Assembly (NCBI GenBank): GCA_030054735.1
Contig: JASGVX010000099.1
Span: 1 to 33,888 of the forward strand
Source of the DNA: Methanobacteriota archaeon
GTDB lineage: Archaea > Halobacteriota > Methanosarcinia > Methanosarcinales > Methanosarcinaceae
Direction: 5' to 3'
Length of the DNA: 33,888 bases
Shown: positions 16,086-23,128 of the stretch, one piece after another
How the letters are laid out: each line of letters starts with the position of its first letter
Position numbering within the stretch: position 1 is the first letter of the stretch
Notes under the pieces: generated by a model
Told to the model about the DNA's origin: nothing
Databases searched by the model: none
Seen by the model: the letters and a program-made list of their open reading frames with translations, nothing else
Position numbers and translations under genes: made by a program

Positions 16086-16450
16086 TCGGCAAATTCGTTC
16101 TTAAAAATCCATTCAGGTTTTAAATTTCCTGTGGAAAAATCTTCCATATTCTTTTAAACTTCCCCGTTTTTATACAGCTCTGGAAGGAAATCCTGAAAAG
16201 CCGGTTATCGGTAAAATTTTCGTTCGAATATCTTTCCAGCTTTTTTTCCTTTAATTACCGCACATCTGAGACTTTTTTTCTAATTTTAGTATATACGAGT
16301 CAATGGTACATAATGCTAACGGCATTTCCTTTTAGTAGCCTTTTAGTAGGGATCTATTTTTTCTCAAAGTAGGCGCATTAACTCTTTTTTAAAGCCGAGC
16401 CTTCCGTCTTCTTCGCGAGGTGTTTCTGAAAGTTCGGCAGGAATTTTTCA

Positions 16451-16473
16451 AACCCCTTTATTTCCACTGGAGG
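16451..16473 (-). other. Origin recognition box (ORB), rpa-proximal copy 1
   Basis: The minus strand reads TCCAGTGGAAATAAAGGGG followed by TTTGAAAAATTCCTG. The dyad and G string match the origin copy at 765. Similarity with the next copy (16699-16721) continues past the box through the A-rich tract and CCTG. Confidence 0.7.
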
Positions 16474-16492
16474 TTTTTGTTCCAGATGAAAC

Positions 16493-16559
16493 GCATATGA
16501 AATTCTTCGAATAACAGGCACAAAGAAATGAAAGTACCTAGAAACACTTTCATGCTAAA
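16493..16559 (+). mobile_element. 67-bp hairpin element, copy C
   Basis: GCATATGAAATTCTTCGAAT after flank GAAAC. The hairpin arm here is diverged (AAGTACCTAGAAACACTTTC) and the end reads GCTAAAA rather than GCTAAAT. It starts 20 bp from the ORB at 16451-16473. Confidence 0.85.
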
Positions 16560-16698
16560 AATATCTAATTGTCTATAAAAAATATTAAGGAGAAGCAACT
16601 GAAGGAAAGTATACTTCTGGAAAAAATATTAATAAGAATAAAACATTCCTAATTATATTTAGAATACTATTGATTTTTCTCACAGGAAATTTTTTTAA

Positions 16699-16721
16699 AC
16701 CCCTTTGTTTCCACTGGAACC
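16699..16721 (-). other. Origin recognition box (ORB), rpa-proximal copy 2
   Basis: The minus strand reads GGTTCCAGTGGAAACAAAGG GGT, the best ORB consensus in the window, followed by TTAAAAAAATTTCCTG. It is a direct repeat of the box 248 bp away, and points away from the RPA gene toward the CBS cluster. Confidence 0.8.
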
Positions 16722-17000
16722 AACTTTTCTACTTTTTTGCTTGAAATATGTGGGTTTAGAACTGACTATATTTTCCTGAAAAAACTAATCTTTTTCAAAA
16801 AGAAGAAAAGAGAAACCAGAAAGGGACTATATAATAAATAAAATATGAATGTAGTAAATGTCAGGTAAATGTAAAATCAAAATTCGACAAATTCAGTAAA
16901 ATCCAGACCCTGACATAATGTAAAAACATTAACAGAATTTGATAGTAATCCAGCAAAAAATAAGTATAAAATTAAGAGCGGTAAAAAGTTAATATAAAAC

Positions 17001-17068
17001 ACATATGAAATTCTTCGAATAACAGGCACAAAGAAATGAAAGTGCTGGAAAGCACTTCCATGCTAAAT
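17001..17068 (+). mobile_element. 68-bp hairpin element, copy D
   Basis: Flank AAAAC, then ACATATGAAATTCTTCG, hairpin GAAAGTGCT-GGAA-AGCACTTCC with a GNRA-type loop, end GCTAAAT. Nearly identical to copy E. Confidence 0.9.
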
Positions 17069-17122
17069 AAATACAGTATTAGGCAGATAAATAATGCACC
17101 GAAAATAAATAAACAGATAAAT

Positions 17123-17238
17123 TAGGACTTACGCAGTTGAACTAAAACCATAAGCGGAAAAGACTTAACCGTATAAATCAGACTAAAGTTGACGAGCCTG
17201 TATGTGCTTGATTTTACTCCCCAACTGCGTAAGTACTA
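17123..17238 (+). mobile_element. 116-bp MITE, family TAGGACTTACGCA (copy 2)
   Basis: Left end TAGGACTTACGCAGTTGAA, right end CAACTGCGTAAGTACTA (one change in the terminus). Flanks TAAAT and AAAAT are an imperfect 5-bp duplication. More diverged than copies 1 and 3, so probably older. Confidence 0.85.
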
Positions 17239-17261
17239 AAAATAAACAAGAGATATAAAAC

Positions 17262-17329
17262 TCATATGAAATTCTTCGAATAACAGGCACAAAGAAATGA
17301 AAGTGCTGGAAAGCACTTCCATGCTAAAT
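17262..17329 (+). mobile_element. 68-bp hairpin element, copy E
   Basis: Flank AAAAC, TCATATGAAATTCTTCG, hairpin as in copy D, end GCTAAAT. On the minus strand the hairpin is followed by ATTTCTTTG, about 90 bp after the RPA stop codon, so it could act as a terminator for RPA. Confidence 0.9.
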
Positions 17330-17365
17330 AAAATAATGAGAGAGCTTAAGTAAATAGAAACAGGG

Positions 17366-17429
17366 GAATGATCAGGGAATAGAATGATCAGGGAATAGAA
17401 TGATCAGAGAATAGAATGATCAGAGAATA
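17366..17429 (+). repeat. Four 16-bp tandem repeats overlapping the RPA stop codon
   Basis: GAATGATCAGGGAATA twice and GAATGATCAGAGAATA twice, contiguous. The last unit supplies the TGA stop (minus strand, 17420-17422) and the last codons of RPA. Confidence 0.9.
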
Positions 17430-18874
17430 ATCACTCTACTCCTGTTTCCAACACTTAATTCTATTTCTTCATTCAGCCCATACCTGGCATACGCGTCAAT
17501 TATCTGGATTTCGGAATCGATATCCAGGTCTTCTATCACATAGGCCTGTTCTCCCCAGAGGGTTACCCGGATGCTGCCTGTTTCGTCCTTAAGTTGCAGG
17601 TTTGCTAGCACATTTCCGGTTCCGTCTTCTTTTTCAAACTCTCTGAGTTCCCCTATCTCGGAGACATTTCCCTGTACAGAATAACTTTCTCCAGGGCTGA
17701 TTTCAGCTATGTCAGTAAATTTCTCTCTATAATCAACCTTTTTTTCACTTCTTTGAATTATTCCTCTGGCTCCCAGACTGAGTTCAACCTGCTGGCTGAA
17801 AGTATTTTCCCGAGAATAAGCGTTAAGGACTTCAACGGTCTCATCAAAATCAATTTCTTCAAGAAAATCGGTTTTTTCATCCCAGATGGTCAGTCTTATT
17901 TTGCCTGTAGAATCGCCCAGAAGGATATTTCCTACTCTTCCAACAGACCCATCTTTTTTCTCGAAGGTTCGGACTTCTGATATATCAAGCACCCTTCCTG
18001 AGACATTAATATTATTCATATCAGCCTTTATATCTTCAATAGGGGTAAACTCCTCTTCGTATTCAACTTTCTTTTCACTTTTCCTGATCATGCTCCGGTT
18101 TCCTATCTGCAGCTCTACTTTCTGGGTAAAGGCATTTTCCCGAGCATAAGCATTGACAAGCTCAACAGTATCCCCATACTCAATCTGATTTAGAATATCA
18201 GTTTTTTCGTCCCAGAGTGTTACTCTAAGCGTACCTGTTTCGTCTCCTATCAACAGGTTTCCCACCCTTCCACTGTTGCCGTCTTTGCGCTGGAAGGTCC
18301 TGACTTCGGAGACCTCCAGTACCTTTCCGGTAACGTTGATGTCTCCCATACCATCTTTTATGTCCTTTATTTTCTGGCTGCTCGAGACCACATCGACTTC
18401 TTCTTCACTTTCGGTTAGAACTCCATTGTTGCCGATGTTAACTTCCACTCCGGAATATCCCTGCTTGGAAAATCCGCTGACCTGAATGGTTTGCCCTGCA
18501 TTTATTTTTCCTGTCTTAATCAGATCTGCCATGTTGTCCCAAAGGGTTAACTTTACTTTCCCTGTCTCATCTCCGACGATAAGGTTTCCCACCCTGCCTA
18601 TAGTCCCGTCGTTCCTTGTGAACTCTTTAACATCGAAAACCGAAATAATTCTTGCAATAAAATTAACAGGTCCGCTCTCGGGGGTAATATTTTCTATTTT
18701 TATGCTGTCTCTGCCTAGATCCGAGAATCCCAGTTCATTAGCAACCAGCATGGCAGCCATTTCCTCATCACAAAGCCCTCCCATGTTCTCGACCTTTTCC
18801 TGTGTGCGCTTCAGGAAATCCTCTTTACTTATGAAGTGGCTGAGCTTCTTATAAATAGTTTCAATATCGGTCAT
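17420..18874 (-). CDS. rpa1: Replication protein A with four OB folds (RPA1 type)
   Basis: Single-stranded DNA-binding protein of 484 residues. Four OB-fold units lie at about 65-155, 170-265, 280-375 and 390-484. Each carries the repeated core GRVGNLLIGDETGTLRVTLW or a variant (the fourth diverged: VLANLQLKDETGSIRVTLWG), and the first three end in an ALNAY/VNAYARE-like strand. No zinc finger is present. This architecture and length match the M. acetivorans RPA1 described with four DNA-binding domains, as distinct from RPA2 and RPA3. The first about 50 residues are helical. AAGGGAATAAT precedes ATG as ribosome binding site. Downstream lie a tandem repeat at the stop codon and terminator-like hairpin elements; two ORB matches are within 1 kb of its 3' end. 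Confidence 0.93.
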   Translation of the reverse strand: MTDIETIYKKLSHFISKEDFLKRTQEKVENMGGLCDEEMAAMLVANELGFSDLGRDSIKIENITPESGPVNFIARIISVFDVKEFTRNDGTIGRVGNLIVGDETGKVKLTLWDNMADLIKTGKINAGQTIQVSGFSKQGYSGVEVNIGNNGVLTESEEEVDVVSSSQKIKDIKDGMGDINVTGKVLEVSEVRTFQRKDGNSGRVGNLLIGDETGTLRVTLWDEKTDILNQIEYGDTVELVNAYARENAFTQKVELQIGNRSMIRKSEKKVEYEEEFTPIEDIKADMNNINVSGRVLDISEVRTFEKKDGSVGRVGNILLGDSTGKIRLTIWDEKTDFLEEIDFDETVEVLNAYSRENTFSQQVELSLGARGIIQRSEKKVDYREKFTDIAEISPGESYSVQGNVSEIGELREFEKEDGTGNVLANLQLKDETGSIRVTLWGEQAYVIEDLDIDSEIQIIDAYARYGLNEEIELSVGNRSRVIIL

Positions 18875-19797
18875 ATTATTCCCTTGAATCGTTGATGCTT
18901 ACTTTCAATGTTTGGTGGTGCTTTTATTTGATGTATCTACCTGCCTTAAAATCAGGTATTTATTCCTGAAAGAGTGTTAATGAGAGCTTTAATTTCAGGA
19001 CGCAAAGCGTTTTGATATGTGAAGTATTTTGGAAATTCAATATATTCAGGTTAAGGCCTGATATAAAACTAAGATTAAATATTTTTAAGTTTAAGATAAA
19101 ATATTTCTCAATCTTATAAGAGAAATAACCAGATTCTATACGTCCTTTCTCTAATGCATAATAAGAATATCCCCGAAAATTAAATATTATTTGGTAAGTC
19201 TATTCTTTTTCGGTTATTTTTAAAGATCAATACTTTTTAAATATCCCTTGATACGGTATGTAAGGTGTCTTACTAAAGATTACCGGATGCAGGGTGAAAG
19301 TATTAATACACACGAAGTAAGAATACTTTTGCTGATATACAGCGAAGTGAGATTATTTTTGCTAATCGTTTATCTTAAGTAGTGTTTTGAGGTAGTGCCT
19401 TAATAGAGTGGTTTCTATATTAAATAACGTTCAGTTCTTTTCAAACATGGCAAATACCTGCGGAGTTAAATGAAAGGAGGGGTCGGAAATTTACGGTAGA
19501 GATTCAAACTCTCTTTTCAAAAACCAGTTTTAAGAAATAAATTTAATTAAAACCCAAAATTGACAGAAGCGTAGGGTTTATAATGTTTAAATGGGCTTCA
19601 TGCTTCTGTTTTCATCTTACAATTCAATGTTTTGTCTTGAATCTTATGATTATTTGACATTTACCATATTACTTAAATGTAATGTGTCAATGGGATGTGT
19701 TTTGTGTAATAAAATACTTATTAATTAATAGTACCTGTTAAATTAGGGTTAAAACAAAACCTTATTTATAGTAAAGTTTCATTATGTACGTGATATC
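18875..19797. other. Divergent intergenic region between rpa1 and kptA
   Basis: About 920 bp without a supported gene. It includes two imperfect 30-bp tandem units beginning CGAAGTAAGAATACTTTTGC (19313) and CGAAGTGAGATTATTTTTGC (19343). CAGAAGC and GCTTCTG form an inverted repeat across about 19563-19608. TTATTTATAG near 19763, about 30 bp before the kptA start, could be a TATA box for a nearly leaderless transcript. GAAAGGAGGGG near 19471 looks like a ribosome binding site but is followed only by a very short frame. Confidence 0.5.
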
Positions 19798-20421
19798 ATG
19801 ATTCGAAAATGCACTGATCACGGCTATTTTAGAGGAGGCAGCTGTCAGCAGTGTAAACGCCCTGGTAGATACGTGCTTGACGACAGCAGAGAGGAAAAGC
19901 TTGGCAGGTTCGTATCGGGTACTCTTCGGCACTTTCCGGCATCGGTAGGGGTTAATATGGATATGTGCGGCTGGGTGGACCTTAATGATTTCTGCGAGGT
20001 TATGAAAAGGCGTTATAACTGGATGAGAAAAGAATATCTTTATGCCCTTGTAGAGTCCGATGAAAAGGGAAGATATCAGATCAGCGGGTCCATGATCAGA
20101 GCGCGTTATGGACATTCAGTTAATGTTGACCTTGACTATGAAGAAAGTGATACTCCGTATGTGTATTATGGGGCAAGTCCTGAGGAAGTCGACGTCCTGC
20201 TTGAGAATGGAATTTTCCCTATCAAACAGCGCTATGTACATCTCAGTACTACATATGAAAAGGCAGCTGAAGTTGCCCAGATTCATACTGAAAACCCTGT
20301 GATCTTGCAGGTTGATGCCTTTAGAGCTCAGGACGATGGAATTTCCCTAAAGCTTGCAACGGATTACATAGTACTTGCAGAAGAGATACCTCCAGAGTAC
20401 CTGATTGTACTCGAGGACTAA
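19798..20421 (+). CDS. kptA: RNA 2'-phosphotransferase (Tpt1/KptA family) with N-terminal zinc-binding motif
   Basis: Enzyme of 207 residues that transfers an internal RNA 2'-phosphate to NAD+, giving ADP-ribose 1'',2''-cyclic phosphate and nicotinamide. Family landmarks are LRHFPASVG (43-51), IRARYGHSVNVDL, the NAD-site VYYGAS, and RYVHLSTTYEKAAEV. The N-terminus has CTDHGYFRGGSCQQC, a C-x2-H-x7-C-x2-C pattern (Cys5, His8, Cys16, Cys19) that would bind zinc and is absent from the short bacterial KptA. ATG lies about 30 bp after a TATA-like sequence, so the mRNA may be leaderless. It is convergent with rtcA, 62 bp apart. What makes 2'-phosphate ends in archaea is an open question. Confidence 0.93.
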   Translation: MIRKCTDHGYFRGGSCQQCKRPGRYVLDDSREEKLGRFVSGTLRHFPASVGVNMDMCGWVDLNDFCEVMKRRYNWMRKEYLYALVESDEKGRYQISGSMIRARYGHSVNVDLDYEESDTPYVYYGASPEEVDVLLENGIFPIKQRYVHLSTTYEKAAEVAQIHTENPVILQVDAFRAQDDGISLKLATDYIVLAEEIPPEYLIVLED

Positions 20422-20483
20422 TTTCTCCTTGTTGTTTATTATTTTCTAAGTGCTATTTTTTCTCATTCTTATTTTTCCTTTTA

Positions 20484-21545
20484 TCAGTCTACCGATACTT
20501 CAAAAAGGCCTTCTTTTTCTTTTATCCTGAACTTAACACCTAGAAACTGCTCTGTGACCCAGATATTTGTTGCGGCATGCGGTGTCAGCTCTCGGACTGT
20601 GTAGGAACTGTTGCCTGCAAGTGCCATATATGGGATTAACTGGTCTGCCAGATACATATCCACAGCAGCTCCTGCTTTGAGTTCTGCAATAATTTCTTCT
20701 GCAGCGCGCTTGCCTACTTTCTCAGCAGGCAGCCCCTTCTCTCCAGGAGCGCTTCCCCCATAGTAACCAGTCCAGAGAGTTATCCCGCTTCCTGTGGAAA
20801 AAAATTCACAGGATCGGACATCAATCTGGGAAGCATATCCAGCTTCAAGAAGAAGGGATTTAGCAGCTTCTGCCTGGCGAGATGGCACATGGTCCGGAAG
20901 GTTCGATGCATGTGATAATCCCATGATTTTTTCCTTCTCGCTCGGCCCTCCTTTCAAACCTTCTCCATCTGTCAGTTTTTCCCCTGTGCTTTTATTTTCT
21001 TCAGTCTCCTGAAAATGAAAACCACGTATCTTGCATGGTTCAAAAACAGCTGAGACATTTCCTCCTCCCCTGGGATAGTAGCCGCGTTCTTCAAGGGTTA
21101 CACTTCCCGCATATCCAAACTGTTCAAGTGCCCTGAGAGTTATATGCTGCAGGTAGTCTATTGTTGGAGACCAGGCAACGTCAGTCCCACCTCTAATTAT
21201 TAACTCGACCTTTTCTTTTGCAAAAGGCAGGGCTGGCATAATGCATTGCAAAAGCAGAGTAATGCTTCCTGCGGTTCCGATATCAATATTATACTTTCCC
21301 CCCTTTATTTCCACTGGAGCAAAATATAACTCCTTAGAACCTGGAAAAAGACCTGAAACCCGTGCTCTGCAGATCTTTGCTGCAGTTTCCAGAGCTTTAA
21401 GGTGCTGCTGTTTCAGGCCTGGATTTGGCCTGTTTTTCCTTATATTCGTAATCTTTATTTCTTCTCCAGTAACTGAAGAAAGGGCAACAGCGGTTCTGAC
21501 TACTTGCCCGCCTCCTTCTCCATAAGAACCGTCAATTTCTATCAT
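20484..21545 (-). CDS. rtcA: RNA 3'-terminal phosphate cyclase
   Basis: RtcA converts RNA 3'-phosphate to a 2',3'-cyclic phosphate with ATP, via a covalent histidyl-AMP. Length 353, slightly over the usual 340. Visible landmarks are the N-terminal IDGSYGEGGGQVVRTAVALS, IRKNRPNPGLKQQH, DIGTAGSITLLLQ, RGYYPRGGG, SHASNLPDHV and the C-terminal ELTPHAATNIW whose His323 should be the adenylated residue. A hydrophilic insertion at about 179-206 (TEENKSTGEKLTDGEGLKGG) precedes the SHASNLP motif and accounts for the extra length. The gene ends toward kptA. Codons 76-82 contain a 19-base exact match to the ORB at 16451. Confidence 0.95.
   Translation of the reverse strand: MIEIDGSYGEGGGQVVRTAVALSSVTGEEIKITNIRKNRPNPGLKQQHLKALETAAKICRARVSGLFPGSKELYFAPVEIKGGKYNIDIGTAGSITLLLQCIMPALPFAKEKVELIIRGGTDVAWSPTIDYLQHITLRALEQFGYAGSVTLEERGYYPRGGGNVSAVFEPCKIRGFHFQETEENKSTGEKLTDGEGLKGGPSEKEKIMGLSHASNLPDHVPSRQAEAAKSLLLEAGYASQIDVRSCEFFSTGSGITLWTGYYGGSAPGEKGLPAEKVGKRAAEEIIAELKAGAAVDMYLADQLIPYMALAGNSSYTVRELTPHAATNIWVTEQFLGVKFRIKEKEGLFEVSVD
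21297..21319 (-). other. ORB-identical sequence inside rtcA
   Basis: The minus strand reads CTCCAGTGGAAATAAAGGGG. Nineteen bases are identical to the box at 16451-16473. Here it codes for PVEIKG in RtcA. Binding by Cdc6 is possible by sequence but not shown; chance convergence with a coding constraint is the alternative. Confidence 0.4.
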
Positions 21546-21661
21546 TTCCCTCTCCCAGTTGTTTCACTTAATTTTTCACTCAGCTTTTCATTCAGTTGCC
21601 TTCAATTTGTGATTTAACCGTATCTTTAATCTAATTTCTCATCAGGGCCCTTTTCATTTGC

Positions 21662-23128
21662 CTAAATTTCCTTCATATTCCTGACTGCGTTTTTTATAGC
21701 TGGGATCAGAGGATCAACAAGCATGGAAACCGGAGGAGCATAGCAGGTTTCGAGGCTGAGAAAGTCTTTAATTGTTGTTTTCTTTCTTATCGCAAGAGAA
21801 AGGGCGTCGATCCTTTCTTTTATGCCTTCTCCTCCTGCAAGCTGCGCTCCTGCAAGGCAGTTGTCTTTAAAAAGAAGTTTTATGTAGATGTCTTTTCGCC
21901 CCGGATAGTAAGAAGCTCTGGTGCGTCCACTGGAAAAGCCTGTTACAACCCTTATCCCCAGTTTTTCGGCCTGAGCAGATGTGAGCCCTACTCCTCCGAA
22001 CTGCAAGTCTCCGGCAACGGCTACCCAGGGATCAAGAAGGGGCCCGAAAATAGAATTTTTGCCTGTTATATTATTTCCGATCACGTCTGCCATACGCCGT
22101 GCAGTTGTGCCCAGCTGGCTCAGCTTTTTTTCTCCGGTTATAAGGTCGGTAACTTCAGCGCATTCGCCTCCTGCGTAGACATGGGAGAGAAACTTCCCCC
22201 CTGCATTTACCTGAAGCATTTCATTTACGACTATTCCTCCCGCTTTTCCAATAGTTATTCCTGCTTCTCTGGCAAGCCAGGTTTCGGGCTTTACACCTGT
22301 TGCCAGGAGCACAAGGTCTGCAGGGAGCGTCCGGTCATTTACAAATACGGTTTTTTGTTTCCAGAAGTTTTCAGGTAAAACTAAAGGTTCCCCTGTGATA
22401 ACTTCCACACCGAGAGCTTCAAGCCGTGCCCTGACAATCGAAGACATATCAGAATCAAGCTGCCTGGAAAGCAGGTCCTTAGCTCGGGTTATAAGGATAG
22501 TTTTAATTCCCCGCTTTGTAAGGGCTGAAGCACATTCGATTCCTATTGTGCCCCCACCTATGATGCAGACTGTCCGGGCAGTTTCCAAAGCTTTTCCAAA
22601 GAGCTTTCCGTCAGCAAGGCTTCTGAGCGTAAAGATACCATACGGTAAAATATTTGCCTGGCTTTCGCGAGATATGAAGGGCAGGCTTCCTGTAGCAATT
22701 ACCAGCTTGTCAAAAGGATAGGCCCTTTCCCCTGTCATAACGACCTGTCCGGTCAGGTCTATTGACTTGACCTTCTCGTTCAGCTTTACATCGATTTTGT
22801 TTTCCCTGAAAAAACCTGGAGGTTTTACAATCAGTTTTTCAAAACTCTCAATTTCCCTACTCAGGACGAAAGGAATTCCGCAGTGACTGTAAGCTGTGTG
22901 GGAGTCCCATGAAAGTACAGTTATATTGAAATCACTTTGCCTTCGAATTTTGGTGGCAGCTGCCATCCCACAGGCTCCTCCTCCTATAATAACCACTTTT
23001 ATAAGCTCTTTCTCTTTCCGGGTATGTGAGGGGGTATTTTCAGATATTTTTTCCTGAATTTCACCTGCTGTTCGAGAAATTCCACTTTCAGTATCTTTTG
23101 CACCAGAATTGCTTCCCATGCTTTTCAT
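21662..23128 (-). CDS. FAD-dependent NAD(P)H oxidase / CoA-disulfide reductase-like protein
   Basis: Flavoprotein disulfide reductase of 488 residues. FAD-binding VVIIGGGACGMAA begins at about 45. The active-site segment is AYSHCGIPF with a single Cys83, as in CoA-disulfide reductases and NADH oxidases. VIATGSLPF is the second FAD motif, and VCIIGGGTIGIECASAL the NAD(P)H-binding fold. LLATGVKPE closes the FAD site, and the C-terminal dimerisation domain (about 365-488) is complete. The first 43 residues are a hydrophilic extension absent from most relatives; a shorter start near the GTG codon at KVVIIGGG is possible. The substrate cannot be told: CoA disulfide, polysulfide or oxygen are used by relatives. 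It is upstream of rtcA on the same strand with a 116-bp gap. Confidence 0.88.
   Translation of the reverse strand: MKSMGSNSGAKDTESGISRTAGEIQEKISENTPSHTRKEKELIKVVIIGGGACGMAAATKIRRQSDFNITVLSWDSHTAYSHCGIPFVLSREIESFEKLIVKPPGFFRENKIDVKLNEKVKSIDLTGQVVMTGERAYPFDKLVIATGSLPFISRESQANILPYGIFTLRSLADGKLFGKALETARTVCIIGGGTIGIECASALTKRGIKTILITRAKDLLSRQLDSDMSSIVRARLEALGVEVITGEPLVLPENFWKQKTVFVNDRTLPADLVLLATGVKPETWLAREAGITIGKAGGIVVNEMLQVNAGGKFLSHVYAGGECAEVTDLITGEKKLSQLGTTARRMADVIGNNITGKNSIFGPLLDPWVAVAGDLQFGGVGLTSAQAEKLGIRVVTGFSSGRTRASYYPGRKDIYIKLLFKDNCLAGAQLAGGEGIKERIDALSLAIRKKTTIKDFLSLETCYAPPVSMLVDPLIPAIKNAVRNMKEI

Larger units (their letters stand above)
15613..17419. other. 1.8-kb gene-free region with ORBs, mobile elements and gene remnants
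   Basis: Holds two CTAGTGT elements, a decayed CBS gene, two good ORB matches on the minus strand, three hairpin-element copies, one TAGGACTTACGCA MITE and a tandem array at the RPA stop. A short minus-strand frame at about 16365-16445 (PAELSETPREEDGRLGFKK) looks like another gene scrap. AT-rich DNA lies between the two ORBs. A secondary or ancestral origin is one reading of the region. Confidence 0.6.

Noticed and set aside
15831-16157. 108-codon plus-strand frame
   Set aside because: It is the antisense of the decayed CBS gene and begins inside a mobile element.
21926-21938. TCCACTGGAAAAG in the flavoprotein gene, resembling an ORB half
   Set aside because: Matches only the dyad core, without the G-rich half.
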